From assembly GCF_012935695.1 (NCBI RefSeq), contig NZ_CP052859.1, positions 4,009,001 through 4,073,000 on the forward strand: 64,000 nt of DNA, given 5' to 3'. The DNA is from Pseudomonas sp. ADAK18 (GTDB lineage Bacteria; Pseudomonadota; Gammaproteobacteria; Pseudomonadales; Pseudomonadaceae). The translations under genes were made by a program, and so were the position numbers. Below are positions 43,480 to 52,441 of the stretch, one piece after another (position 1 is the first letter of the stretch; each line of letters opens with the position of its first letter). Below the pieces are notes generated by a model. The model was not told the origin of the DNA. It searched no databases and saw nothing but the letters and a program-made list of their open reading frames with translations.

Positions 43480-44721
43480 ACGTCCCGCGCCCAAGGCGCT
43501 GGCCATACTCGGGGATAAGGGTAGACCAGGCAGCAACACGGCTTGCCAGGCATGGTACAGATCCGGTTTGCCACCCCATATTTTGCTGCTGGGCTGGTTG
43601 TGCGGGCTCAATTCGTGGTGCCAACTGCCATGAGTACGGTCGATAAAATGGGTTTCGCAGAACTCCCAGAAACGCCGGTACCAGGTTTCGTAATGCAGCT
43701 CGCCCGTGCGTTTGAGCAGCGCCTGCGCCGCAGCGCTGGCTTCGGCGTGGGTCCAGTGTAGACGCTCACGGACCACCGGGCGCTGGGCCCAGTCGAGTGT
43801 GTAGACAATGCCGGGGGCGCCATCCACCGCCCAGCCATACTCGCAGGCACTGGCGAACAAGCCCTTGGCGTCGATCAACAGCCACTCGGGCGTCACCAAA
43901 CCGGCTTGCTGGCGCGCGGCTTCAAGGTGCAACACCAACCGCGCCCATTCGAAGCCATGGCCGGGGGTGATGCCGTAAGGACGAAAGCCATCGGCCGGGT
44001 TGTCTTCGTTGTAGCCACGCACGGGCTGCCAGTGACGGTCAAAGTGTTCGATCACCATGAATTGATTGTCGGCGGCGTGGGTGTGGATCACGCGCTCAAC
44101 GATACGCAGCGCGCGGTCCAGCCAGCGCGTGTTGCCAGTGACATCGGCCAGGGCGAGGAAGGCTTCGGTGGCGTGCATGTTGCTGTTGGCGCCGCGATAA
44201 GCCTCTACACCCGTCCAGTCCTGAGCAAAGGATTCGAGCATCGCGCCCTCCTCCTCACTCCAGAAATACTGGTCGATGATGTGGATAGCGTCATTCAACA
44301 GGGTTTGCGCACCGGGCGCACCAGCCACTACTGCTGAGCTTGCCGCCAGGGCAACAAAGGCATGCAAGTAGGCCGCCTTGCCGGTGTTGCCATCACGAGC
44401 CTCAGGAACCGCGAACCAGCCACCGTGGCGAGTATCGCGCAGCGGGCCACTGAGGGCGGTTACCCCGTGCGCCACCAGGTCAGCGTAGCCCGGCAGGCCT
44501 TGGGCGTGGGCCATGGCGAAGCTGTGGGTCATACGGGCGGTGTTCATGGTTTCGGCGATGGCATTGGCCGGCAGGTGGCCCAGGTCATCCAGGTTGCCGA
44601 AACCTTCAGGCAGCTTCGAGGCCTTGGCGAACGACAGCAGGCGCTGACCTTCAGTGGCCAGCCATGTGTGATGGGCGGGTGCGTTCAGCCAACTGCTGGA
44701 AGGCAGCGGTTGCGTGGTCAT
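43462..44721 (-). CDS. AGE-family sugar epimerase/isomerase (mannose-isomerase-like)
   Basis: A 419-residue (alpha/alpha)6-barrel enzyme of the N-acylglucosamine 2-epimerase family. Conserved features include NTARMTHSFAMAHAQG near 60, YRGANSNMHATEAFLAL near 175, ITPGHGFEWARLVLHLE near 250 and KPDLYHAWQAVL near 390, giving the catalytic histidines. Length and motifs fit YihS-like mannose isomerases that convert mannose to fructose. Position upstream of gtsA and a shared promoter module suggest it works on sugars brought in by GtsABCD. Confidence 0.9.
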   Translation of the reverse strand: MTTQPLPSSSWLNAPAHHTWLATEGQRLLSFAKASKLPEGFGNLDDLGHLPANAIAETMNTARMTHSFAMAHAQGLPGYADLVAHGVTALSGPLRDTRHGGWFAVPEARDGNTGKAAYLHAFVALAASSAVVAGAPGAQTLLNDAIHIIDQYFWSEEEGAMLESFAQDWTGVEAYRGANSNMHATEAFLALADVTGNTRWLDRALRIVERVIHTHAADNQFMVIEHFDRHWQPVRGYNEDNPADGFRPYGITPGHGFEWARLVLHLEAARQQAGLVTPEWLLIDAKGLFASACEYGWAVDGAPGIVYTLDWAQRPVVRERLHWTHAEASAAAQALLKRTGELHYETWYRRFWEFCETHFIDRTHGSWHHELSPHNQPSSKIWGGKPDLYHAWQAVLLPGLPLSPSMASALGAGRNVTTW

Positions 44722-44752
44722 GGTGAGCCCTATTTGTTTTTATGGGATGACC

Positions 44753-44822
44753 GGAGTCTAAACAAGGGCTGGGAGAGGGCAAGTAACGAAGGGGGCTTGA
44801 AATGTCACCGACTGGTGACATT
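44753..44822 (-). promoter_or_regulatory. Composite promoter/operator of the AGE-family gene
   Basis: Reading towards the gene: AATGTCACC, four bases, GGTGACATT (44801-44822, perfect palindrome); seven bases; CCCTTCGTTAC (44783-44793); 18 bases; TGTTTAGACTCC (44753-44764), 31 bases before the ATG. It is identical in layout to the gtsA element. Confidence 0.75.
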
Positions 44823-44877
44823 CCATTTGAAAACGCCTGCAGGAGCAACGAAAGCGGGCTCCTGCAAACCATTTACA

Positions 44878-45723
44878 TCACTGCCCGATAGGACTGACTC
44901 TTGCCGGCGCACTGATCTGCTGCTGCAGGTTCTGCACCTGACTTTGCAAGGTGGTGACATTACGGGTGGTCTGGATGCGGAACACATCGAACTCTTTGGT
45001 CGTCGGGCCGTCAGCTGCGGCCTGGCGATTGTCCTGCTCACTCTTGAGCACCAGCAGATCCTGTTCCAGGCGAGCGATGGCCGCTGTTGGATTGCCCTGC
45101 TTCTTCAAAGCTGCCACATCAGCGGAGAGTTCCTTGAACTCGGCATCGCGCTTGCTTGCGTCGGTTTGGCCCGCCTTGAGCGTCGCAACGGCCTCCGTCA
45201 GGGCTTGAACCTGCCCTTGTAACTTCACGTTGGCAGCTGACAGTTCCGTGGTGCCGGACGTCATTGTCGCCAGCCGGTTGTCCAGATCCGTGGCCTGGCC
45301 GGCCACGCCCAACTGCTGCTTGCCCTGCTCCAGCAGCTGCGTTTCCAACTGTTTGATCTGCAGTTTCAGCGCTTCGCTGCCGTTATTGACGTTGGCCTCG
45401 CTGGCCACCACCTTGCCGGAAATATCTTGCAGGCGCCCGGCCGCTTCTTCGCTGATACGCGCGAAGCTTTCCTGGGTTGCCACCAACTGCTGGCCCATCA
45501 GGGAAATCTGCTGGAAGCTCCACCAGGCAAGGCCCGCAAAGGCAAACAACAGCGCGCCGACCAACGCCCACAAAGGCCCGGTGCTGGCGCTCTTGACCTT
45601 GACCACTGGCGCCGGCCGGGAGCGCACGGACGTGGCAGCAGTTGGCGCAAAATCATCGTCGCCCCCGGTGTCTGCCCGCAGGCTGGGAACGTTGTCGAAG
45701 TCGTCGTTAGCATCGTTACGCAT
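44878..45723 (-). CDS. Single-pass membrane protein with long coiled coil
   Basis: A 281-residue protein: acidic, disordered N-terminus (about 1-45), one membrane helix at about 49-68 (GPLWALVGALLFAFAGLAWW), then a long coiled-coil of heptads from 75 to 270. No enzyme motif is visible; database names such as 'ATPase' for similar proteins come from coiled-coil similarity. The layout suggests an inner-membrane anchored periplasmic rod or scaffold. It is a single gene. Confidence 0.8.
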   Translation of the reverse strand: MRNDANDDFDNVPSLRADTGGDDDFAPTAATSVRSRPAPVVKVKSASTGPLWALVGALLFAFAGLAWWSFQQISLMGQQLVATQESFARISEEAAGRLQDISGKVVASEANVNNGSEALKLQIKQLETQLLEQGKQQLGVAGQATDLDNRLATMTSGTTELSAANVKLQGQVQALTEAVATLKAGQTDASKRDAEFKELSADVAALKKQGNPTAAIARLEQDLLVLKSEQDNRQAAADGPTTKEFDVFRIQTTRNVTTLQSQVQNLQQQISAPARVSPIGQ

Positions 45724-45803
45724 GAATCAACCTTAAATCCTTGAGGTAGCCACATGGAAAGCCTGGCGGCGGAGTATAAACCCCTTGCCCGTCGCACTGA
45801 TCG

Positions 45804-45831
45804 ACCGGGAACCGCAAGTTCGGTTCCCGGT
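45804..45831. terminator. Hairpin after the SDR gene
   Basis: ACCGGGAACCG, six bases, CGGTTCCCGGT: a perfect 11-base stem between the SDR gene and the coiled-coil gene, 24 bases past the SDR stop. No long T-run. Confidence 0.7.
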
Positions 45832-45854
45832 GTGTTACAGGTCATTGGTCGGTT

Positions 45855-46853
45855 CTATTTCGTCCCCCCATCCTGGGCCTTCCACCAATTGCAGAACTCA
45901 TCGAGAGCGGTCCACAGGCTGACCTTGGGCTGGTAGTCGAGATAATGCCGGGCGCGACTGATGTCGAGGGTGAAATCTTTGTTCATGACCTGCATGCCCA
46001 GCCGGGACAGCGAAGGCTCCGGGCGCCCCGGCCACATCGCACAGAATGCTTCATTGAGCGCCGCAACGCTGTAGGACAAACCGTAGGAACGGTAACGCGT
46101 GACCTGGGGCATTTCCATTTGCCGCATCACATAGTTCACTACGTCCCATATAGGTACCGGGGTACCGTTGCTGATGTTGTAGGCCTTGCCCAGGGCGGAA
46201 CCGGTGGCCAGCAAGCTACTGAGCAACGCCTCGTTGAGGTTGTGCACGCTGGTGAAGTCGACCTTGTTCAAGCCATCACCGACGATTGCCAGGCGATTCT
46301 TGCGCTGCATTTTCAACAGGCGCGGGAAGATACTCATATCACCGGCGCCAGTGACAAAACGCGGGCGCAGCGCCAGTACTTCAAGTCCGAACTCCTGGGC
46401 ACCGAAGACCTTCTGTTCTGCCAGGTACTTGGTGGCCGCATAGGGATGCTTGAAGCGCTTGGGCACCTGTTCTTCGGTCAATCCCAGGTGGTCGCGGCCA
46501 TCGAAATAAATCGACGGCGACGACAAGTGCACCAGGCGCCCGACCCGCTGTTTGAGGCACGCCTCGACAACGTTTTCGGTCACCAATACGTTGCCCTGGT
46601 GAAAGTCCTGATAGCGCCCCCACAGCCCCACAGCACCGGCGCAATGCACCACCGCCTCGACATCGCGACACAGGTCGCGCACCAGGTCCGGATCATTCAA
46701 ATCACCCTGGATAAACTCGGCGCCGCGCCGTACCAGGTGCTCGACACCTTCGGCCCGCCGCCCGTTGACCCGCACGTCCAGGCCCTGCTCCAGGGCGAAA
46801 CGCGCAAAGCGTCCGCCGATAAAGCCGCTTGCGCCGGTGACCAGAATCTTCAT
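45855..46853 (-). CDS. NAD(P)-dependent SDR, 3-beta-HSD/OleD-like
   Basis: A 332-residue extended SDR. TGASGFIGGRFARFAL at residue 7 binds the nucleotide; VHLSSPSIYFDG near 113 and HPYAATKYLAEQ near 137 give the catalytic Ser and YxxxK. The C-terminal half with GDGLNKVDFTSVHNL resembles 3-beta-hydroxysteroid dehydrogenase and OleD-type keto-alkanoate reductases. No ole genes are nearby, so the substrate is open. It is followed by a strong hairpin. Confidence 0.88.
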   Translation of the reverse strand: MKILVTGASGFIGGRFARFALEQGLDVRVNGRRAEGVEHLVRRGAEFIQGDLNDPDLVRDLCRDVEAVVHCAGAVGLWGRYQDFHQGNVLVTENVVEACLKQRVGRLVHLSSPSIYFDGRDHLGLTEEQVPKRFKHPYAATKYLAEQKVFGAQEFGLEVLALRPRFVTGAGDMSIFPRLLKMQRKNRLAIVGDGLNKVDFTSVHNLNEALLSSLLATGSALGKAYNISNGTPVPIWDVVNYVMRQMEMPQVTRYRSYGLSYSVAALNEAFCAMWPGRPEPSLSRLGMQVMNKDFTLDISRARHYLDYQPKVSLWTALDEFCNWWKAQDGGTK

Positions 46854-46905
46854 GTGTTACTCCGCATTCTTTCGTTTTTCATCGCTGCTGCCTTGACGCT
46901 TGCTG

Positions 46906-47799
46906 TCACTCCAACGGCACTAGCCATTGGCCAGTCGCCCGGGCCAGATGCTCAGTCAACATCCCGAGCAATTGCCCGCCACTGCGCCAATGATGCCAGT
47001 ACAGCGGCACATCGATTGGCTTATCTGGCAACAACTCCACCAGAACTCCCCGCTCAAGCTGGTCGTGTACTTGTAATTCGGGCACTAGGCCCCAGCCCAA
47101 CCCGGCCTCTGCCAGGCGCATGAAGCCTTCGGACGATGGGCACAAATGGTGCTCGAAACCACCCTCGACACCCAAAGAAGCCAAGTAACGATGCTGCAGG
47201 AAATCATCAGGGCCAAACACCAACGCCGGGGTCCGCGCCACTCGATCGGCACGGACCCCATCTGGAAAGTGCCGGGCGATAAACGCAGGACTGGCCAGCG
47301 CCCGATAGCGCATCGCCCCCAGCAACAAGCTACGGGCACCCGCGACAGGCCGTTCGCTGGCACAGATACACGCCGCCACCTCACCGGCCCGCATGCGCTT
47401 GAGGCCCACGGTCTGGTCCTCCACCACCAGGTCCAGCAACAGGTGCTGCTCAGCGCAAAAATCACTGACTGCCTCGGCCCACCAGGTGGCCAGGCTATCG
47501 GCATTCAAGGCAATGCGCAGACGCTCTGGCATGCCCTCTTCATCCAGGGCCGGGACCTGGCTCTGCAGATCCCGCTCCAACAACCGCACCTGCTGCACGT
47601 GGTTAAGCAGCCGTCGGCCGATGTCTGTCGGCGTCGGCGGCGTTGCCCGTACCAGCACGGGCTGGCCGATCCGCGCCTCGAGCAGCTTGATGCGCTGGGA
47701 GATGGCCGATTGCGAGACGCCTAGCACCTGGGCGCCCCGCTCGAATCCGGCCTGTTCCACCACCGCCGCCAGGGCGGCCAGTAACTTATAGTCGAACAT
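46906..47799 (-). CDS. argP: LysR-family regulator ArgP (IciA)
   Basis: A 297-residue LysR protein: helix-turn-helix FERGAQVLGVSQSAISQRIK at about 19-38 and the ArgP-type LVRATPPTPTDIGRRLLNHV segment. ArgP activates export of lysine/arginine and responds to those amino acids. It is divergent from an ACT-domain gene followed by lysE, the target expected for ArgP. Confidence 0.92.
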   Translation of the reverse strand: MFDYKLLAALAAVVEQAGFERGAQVLGVSQSAISQRIKLLEARIGQPVLVRATPPTPTDIGRRLLNHVQQVRLLERDLQSQVPALDEEGMPERLRIALNADSLATWWAEAVSDFCAEQHLLLDLVVEDQTVGLKRMRAGEVAACICASERPVAGARSLLLGAMRYRALASPAFIARHFPDGVRADRVARTPALVFGPDDFLQHRYLASLGVEGGFEHHLCPSSEGFMRLAEAGLGWGLVPELQVHDQLERGVLVELLPDKPIDVPLYWHHWRSGGQLLGMLTEHLARATGQWLVPLE

Positions 47800-47899
47800 C
47801 AGTTTTCCTAATGAGCGATCAGCAATATTGGTTTTTCTTATACAGCTTCAACCCCGAGAATAGCCAGCATCACTTCTCCACTCCTCAAGGATCTTTCCC

Positions 47900-48301
47900 A
47901 TGGCCGGCGAAACCGCCCTGGCAACCCTGTTGCGCAGCATGAGCCCGCACCTCAACGAGGGCGACTATGTGTTTTGCACCCTGCCCGACTACCACATCCC
48001 GGACGGTTGCGAGGTGATCGGCAGCTTTCGTGAACAAGAAGGCCTGACGGTGATTGTCGAGCGCCAACAGGCCGAACGGGCCGGATTGCCCTACGAGTAC
48101 ATCGCCGCCTGGATCACCTTGAACGTGCATTCGGCCCTGGAGGCAGTCGGTCTCACGGCGGCTTTCGCCAGCGCCCTGGGCCAGGCCGGAATCAGTTGCA
48201 ACGTGATTGCCGGTTATTACCACGATCACTTGTTTGTCGGCCGCAGCGACGCCGAACGGGCCATGACCGTGCTGCGCCAATTGGCAGCCAAGGCGGAGTA
48301 A
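47900..48301 (+). CDS. ACT-domain protein (DUF2241-like)
   Basis: A 133-residue protein with two ACT-like halves: DYVFCTLPDYHIPDGCEVIG near 24 and YEYIAAWITLNVHSALEAVG near 66, ending in SCNVIAGYYHDHLFV. ACT domains bind amino acids. It precedes lysE by five bases and may sense the exported amino acid. AAGGA is about nine bases ahead of the ATG. Confidence 0.88.
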   Translation: MAGETALATLLRSMSPHLNEGDYVFCTLPDYHIPDGCEVIGSFREQEGLTVIVERQQAERAGLPYEYIAAWITLNVHSALEAVGLTAAFASALGQAGISCNVIAGYYHDHLFVGRSDAERAMTVLRQLAAKAE

Positions 48302-48306
48302 AGACC

Positions 48307-48909
48307 ATGTGGCAAAGTTACGTGAACGGCCTGCTGGTCGCCCTCGGTTTGATCATGGCCATCGGCACGCAAAACGCCTTTGTTCTGGCGCAAAGCCTGC
48401 GCCGGGAACATCACCTGCCGGTGGCCGCACTGTGTGTGGTGTGTGACGCCATCCTGGTGGCTGCCGGGGTATTTGGCCTGGCGACGGTGTTGGCCCAGAA
48501 CCCTTTGCTGTTGGCCATTGCCCGCTGGGGTGGCGCAGCCTTCCTGTTGTGGTACGGCACCCTTGCGCTGCGCCGGGCTTGGTCACGGCAAAGCCTGGAG
48601 CAAGGGGAAAACCACAAGGTTCGCTCGTTGCGCGCGGTGCTGCTCAGTGCCTTGGCGGTGACGTTGCTCAACCCGCATGTGTACCTGGACACGGTACTGT
48701 TGATTGGCTCCCTGGGCGCCCAGCAAACCGAACCGGGCGCTTATGTCGCCGGCGCCGCCAGTGCCTCGCTGTTGTGGTTTTCCGCCCTGGCGCTCGGCGC
48801 TGCCTGGTTGGCACCGTGGCTGGCACGCCCGGCCACGTGGCGTTTGCTGGACTTGTTGGTGGCGGCAATGATGTTCAGCGTGGCCTATCAATTAATAAGC
48901 ACGAGCTGA
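48307..48909 (+). CDS. lysE: LysE/ArgO-family amino-acid exporter
   Basis: Inner-membrane exporter of 200 residues with about six helices. GLIMAIGTQNAFVLAQSLRR near 14 is the LysE/ArgO signature and AVTLLNPHVYLDTVLLIGSL near 117 carries the conserved Asn-Pro and Asp. It expels lysine or arginine when in excess. The ATG at 48307 lies five bases after the ACT gene; argP lies opposite. Confidence 0.93.
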   Translation: MWQSYVNGLLVALGLIMAIGTQNAFVLAQSLRREHHLPVAALCVVCDAILVAAGVFGLATVLAQNPLLLAIARWGGAAFLLWYGTLALRRAWSRQSLEQGENHKVRSLRAVLLSALAVTLLNPHVYLDTVLLIGSLGAQQTEPGAYVAGAASASLLWFSALALGAAWLAPWLARPATWRLLDLLVAAMMFSVAYQLISTS

Positions 48910-49097
48910 ACTGATTTTGAAGAGCAGCCAAAAGACTCTGGAACCTCTATCCCACACAGTTGTTGCGTGGTTTTGCCGCACCCCCGGTGCTATGATCCGG
49001 ACCCTGCGCCGCAAAGAGTACAAACTCCCCGGCGCTTGTATGGCCGCCCGTGATCGGCCTTGCGCTCACCGCAACTGACCTGATTAGGAGAATCATC

Positions 49098-49694
49098 ATG
49101 GCTTTCGAATTGCCGCCGCTGCCTTATGCACACGATGCCCTGCAGCCGCACATTTCCAAGGAAACCCTGGAATACCACCACGACAAGCACCACAACACCT
49201 ATGTCGTGAACCTGAACAACCTGGTGCCTGGCACCGAGTTCGAAGGCAAGACCCTGGAAGAAATCGTCAAGTCTTCCTCGGGCGGTATCTTCAACAACGC
49301 CGCTCAGGTCTGGAACCACACTTTCTACTGGAACTGCCTGGCGCCAAACGCCGGCGGTCAACCTACCGGCGCGCTGGCTGAGGCCATCAACGCGGCGTTC
49401 GGTTCGTTCGACAAGTTCAAGGAAGAGTTCTCCAAGACTTCCATCGGTACCTTCGGTTCCGGTTGGGGCTGGCTGGTGAAAAAAGCTGACGGTTCCCTGG
49501 CCCTGGCCAGCACCATCGGCGCCGGCAACCCGCTGACCAGCGGCGACACCCCGCTGCTGACCTGCGACGTCTGGGAACATGCTTACTACATCGACTACCG
49601 CAACGTGCGTCCAAAGTATGTGGAAGCGTTCTGGAACCTGGTCAACTGGAAGTTCGTCGCTGAGCAGTTCGAAGGCAAGACCTTCACCGCTTAA
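49098..49694 (+). CDS. sodB: Superoxide dismutase [Fe]
   Basis: A 198-residue cytoplasmic Fe-SOD. Metal ligands are in [11 protein letters not shown] (His27), WNHTFYWNC (His74), and [14 protein letters not shown] (Asp157, His161). The NAAQVWNH and AGGQP stretches are the iron type. TAGGAGAATCATC lies just before the ATG. It is followed by its own terminator and, as in P. aeruginosa, by bifA. Confidence 0.97.
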   Translation: MAFELPPLPYAHDALQPHISKETLEYHHDKHHNTYVVNLNNLVPGTEFEGKTLEEIVKSSSGGIFNNAAQVWNHTFYWNCLAPNAGGQPTGALAEAINAAFGSFDKFKEEFSKTSIGTFGSGWGWLVKKADGSLALASTIGAGNPLTSGDTPLLTCDVWEHAYYIDYRNVRPKYVEAFWNLVNWKFVAEQFEGKTFTA

Positions 49695-49710
49695 GCCACG
49701 CTTGCAGTAG

Positions 49711-49739
49711 AAAAAGCCCGGCGATTGCCGGGCTTTTTT
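49711..49739 (+). terminator. Terminator of sodB
   Basis: AAAAAGCCCGGC, five bases, GCCGGGCTTTTTT, 16 bases after the stop. Confidence 0.93.
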
Positions 49740-50237
49740 GTGAGCGCTACATAGACTTAAAACAGACGAAGCACAGAGGAACTCAATGACTGGAAATTGC
49801 CACCTAGGCCGTGAGAGGAGTTTCCCTCTTATTGAATCTTGGAGTGTTTACTATGGCAACAGCAGCAGCAGCAGCCCCCCTAATCGCAGCCGTAGCCCCA
49901 TTAGCAATAGATTTGGCGAAAACAGTGATAGGAACGGCACTACAAGCTGGACAATCGCTTTCGCAAACCATGCAAAACGATTCGAAACCGAATCCGAACC
50001 AGATACCAACCCAATAAAGACCTCATTCGCCGTTCTGGATATCCTGGGCGGCGATAAATGCAGCGCATTATTAGAGGCACATCTATATTCCCAGTTACCC
50101 CCCGCTAACATCACCCACCCACAACGCATCAGCCCACCCAAAATACCTGACGCCATAATGTCCCTTTGACTGCCATCACCGGATTGCCAATACTCATGGC
50201 ATCTTGAGGCTACCCGAATGGAACAAGGAATGACCCT
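49740..50237. other. AT-richer gap between sodB and bifA
   Basis: This stretch is visibly poorer in G and C than the genes on either side. It contains one short Ala-rich ORF (49853-50017). A 127-codon frame from 49786 in another phase has a ribosome site (GAGGAACTCAATG) but strange Ser/Pro/Asn-rich content, so I do not call it. The remaining part, up to 50237, should hold the bifA promoter. Confidence 0.5.
49853..50017 (+). CDS. Small Ala-rich hydrophobic protein (54 residues)
   Basis: Not recognised. From the ATG at 49853 (GGAG nine bases ahead) the product is MATAAAAAPLIAAVAPLAID, then LAKTVIGTALQAGQSLSQTM and a polar tail rich in Asn, Pro and Gln. The first 35 residues could form one amphipathic or membrane helix. 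The area is AT-richer than its surroundings. It might be a small membrane peptide, a toxin-like or secreted peptide, or a chance ORF. Confidence 0.45.
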   Translation: MATAAAAAPLIAAVAPLAIDLAKTVIGTALQAGQSLSQTMQNDSKPNPNQIPTQ

Positions 50238-52289
50238 TTGAAGCTGGAACTCAAAAACAGCTTGTCGGTGAAGTTGCTCCGGGTTGTGCTGCTTTCGGCA
50301 TTGATAGTGGGTGTGGCGCTGAGCGTGGCCCAGATCATCTTCGACGCCTATAAGACCCGCCAGGCCGTGGCCGGCGATGCCCAGCGCATCCTCGACATGT
50401 TTCGCGACCCCTCCACCCAGGCCGTCTACAGCCTGGACCGCGAGATGGGCATGCAGGTCATCGAAGGTTTGTTTCAGGATGACGCCGTGCGCGTGGCGTC
50501 CATCGGCCATCCCAACGAAGCCATGCTCGCCGAGAAAAGCCGTGACCTGCAGCAGTCCTCCAGCCGCTGGCTCACCGACCCGATCCTCGGCCAGGAACGC
50601 ACCTTCACCACGCCGCTGGTGGGACGCGGGCCCTACAGCGAGTATTACGGCGACCTGAGCATCACCCTCGACACCGCCACCTATGGCAAAGGTTTCCTGG
50701 TCAACTCGGTAATCATATTCATCTCCGGCGTACTGCGTGCCCTGGCTATGGGTCTGGTGTTGTACCTGGTCTACCACTGGCTGCTGACCAAGCCGCTGTC
50801 ACGGATCATCGGGCACTTGAGTTCGATCAACCCCGACCGTCCCAGCGAGCACAAGATCCCGCAGCTCAAGGGCCATGAAAAGAACGAACTGGGGTTGTGG
50901 ATCAACACCGCCAATCAGTTGCTCGAATCGATCGAGCGCAACACTCACCTGCGCCATGAAGCAGAAAGCAGCCTGCTGCGCATGGCCCAGCACGACTTCC
51001 TTACCGGCCTGCCGAACCGCCAGAAATTACAGGAGCAATTGGACAAGATCCTGATCGATGCTGGCCGTCGGCAACGTCGAGTGGCGGTGTTGTGTGTTGG
51101 CCTGGATGACTTCAAAAGCGTCAACGAGCAATTCACCTACCAGGCCGGCGACCAATTACTGCTGGCCCTGGCCGACCGCCTGCGCGCCCACAGTGGCCGC
51201 CTCGGTGCCCTGGCGCGCCTGGGAGGCGACCAGTTCGCCCTGGTCCAGGCCGATATCGAACAACCTTATGAAGCTGCCGAGCTGGCGCAAAGCATCCTTG
51301 ATGACCTGGAAGCCGAGTTCGCCCTCGACCACGAACAAATCCGCCTGCGCGCCACAATTGGCATCACCTTGTTCCCGGAAGACGGCGACAGCACCGAGAA
51401 GCTGCTGCAAAAAGCCGAACAGACCATGACCCTGGCCAAGAGCCGCTCACGCAATCGCTACCAGTTCTACATCGCCAGCGTCGACAGCGAAATGCGTCGG
51501 CGCCGGGAATTGGAGAAGGACTTGCGCGATGCCTTGAGCCGCGAGCAGTTTCATCTGGTGTACCAGCCGCAGATCAGCTATCGCGAGAATCGGGTGGTGG
51601 GTGTGGAGGCGCTGCTGCGCTGGCAACACCCGGAACACGGCCTGGTCCCGCCCGACCTGTTCATCCCGCTGGCGGAACAGAACGGCACGATTATTCCCAT
51701 CGGCGAGTGGGTACTGGATCAGGCTTGTCGGCAGCTACGGGAATGGCATGACATGGGCTTCAGTGACCTGCGTATGGCGGTGAACCTGTCCACGGTGCAA
51801 CTGCACCATGCCGAACTGCCGAGGGTGGTCAATAACCTGCTGCAGATCTATCGCCTGCCGCCCCGCAGCCTGGAGCTGGAAGTCACCGAAACCGGCCTGA
51901 TGGAAGACATCAGCACTGCTGCCCAGCATCTGCTGAGCCTGCGCCGCTCCGGGGCGTTGATCGCCATTGATGACTTCGGGACCGGCTACTCATCCCTCAG
52001 TTACCTGAAAAGCCTGCCGCTGGACAAGATCAAGATCGACAAGAGCTTCGTTCAGGACCTGCTGGATGACGACGACGATGCCACCATTGTGCGAGCGATT
52101 ATCCAACTGGGCAAAAGCCTGGGCATGCAGGTGATCGCCGAAGGGGTGGAAACCGCCGAGCAGGAGGCCTACATCATCTCCGAAGGTTGCCATGAAGGTC
52201 AGGGCTACCACTACAGCAAACCCCTACCGGCCCGGGAGCTGGCGGCGTACTTGAAGCAGTCCCGGCGGGACAACGCGGTGATTTTGTAA
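50238..52289 (+). CDS. bifA: c-di-GMP phosphodiesterase with degenerate GGDEF, BifA
   Basis: A 683-residue inner-membrane enzyme that breaks down c-di-GMP and so promotes motility over biofilm. Two membrane helices (about 10-32 and 152-178) bracket a periplasmic domain; GGDEF domain at about 250-415 has the inactive-site form GGDQF, and the EAL domain (about 425-675) keeps VEALLRW, IDDFGTGYSSLSYLK and IAEGVETAEQ. GGDQF plus EAL, this length and the sodB neighbour are those of P. aeruginosa BifA. The start is a TTG with AAGGAA eight bases ahead; no in-frame ATG fits. Confidence 0.93.
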   Translation: MKLELKNSLSVKLLRVVLLSALIVGVALSVAQIIFDAYKTRQAVAGDAQRILDMFRDPSTQAVYSLDREMGMQVIEGLFQDDAVRVASIGHPNEAMLAEKSRDLQQSSSRWLTDPILGQERTFTTPLVGRGPYSEYYGDLSITLDTATYGKGFLVNSVIIFISGVLRALAMGLVLYLVYHWLLTKPLSRIIGHLSSINPDRPSEHKIPQLKGHEKNELGLWINTANQLLESIERNTHLRHEAESSLLRMAQHDFLTGLPNRQKLQEQLDKILIDAGRRQRRVAVLCVGLDDFKSVNEQFTYQAGDQLLLALADRLRAHSGRLGALARLGGDQFALVQADIEQPYEAAELAQSILDDLEAEFALDHEQIRLRATIGITLFPEDGDSTEKLLQKAEQTMTLAKSRSRNRYQFYIASVDSEMRRRRELEKDLRDALSREQFHLVYQPQISYRENRVVGVEALLRWQHPEHGLVPPDLFIPLAEQNGTIIPIGEWVLDQACRQLREWHDMGFSDLRMAVNLSTVQLHHAELPRVVNNLLQIYRLPPRSLELEVTETGLMEDISTAAQHLLSLRRSGALIAIDDFGTGYSSLSYLKSLPLDKIKIDKSFVQDLLDDDDDATIVRAIIQLGKSLGMQVIAEGVETAEQEAYIISEGCHEGQGYHYSKPLPARELAAYLKQSRRDNAVIL

Positions 52290-52441
52290 GTCCATGATGG
52301 CCACCCCAGGGCGCCAGCCGCCTATGTCACAAACTTTTACCGCGTTAACCCTTTACACAAAATGCAAATCTTTCGCATTATGTCGCAGTTTTGCGCGCAG
52401 CCATGCGCGCCCCAGTCATCTACCGAAGCAGGATGTTCGCC

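Noticed and set aside
44953..44964. A third copy of GGTGACATTACG, as in the gtsA palindrome
   Set aside because: It is inside the coiled-coil gene, lacks the other half-site and boxes, and arises because both places encode the residues RNVTT.
49786..50169. 127-codon ORF in the sodB-bifA gap
   Set aside because: It has a good ribosome site, but the predicted product is an unlikely Ser/Pro/Asn-rich string and it overlaps the better 54-codon frame throughout.
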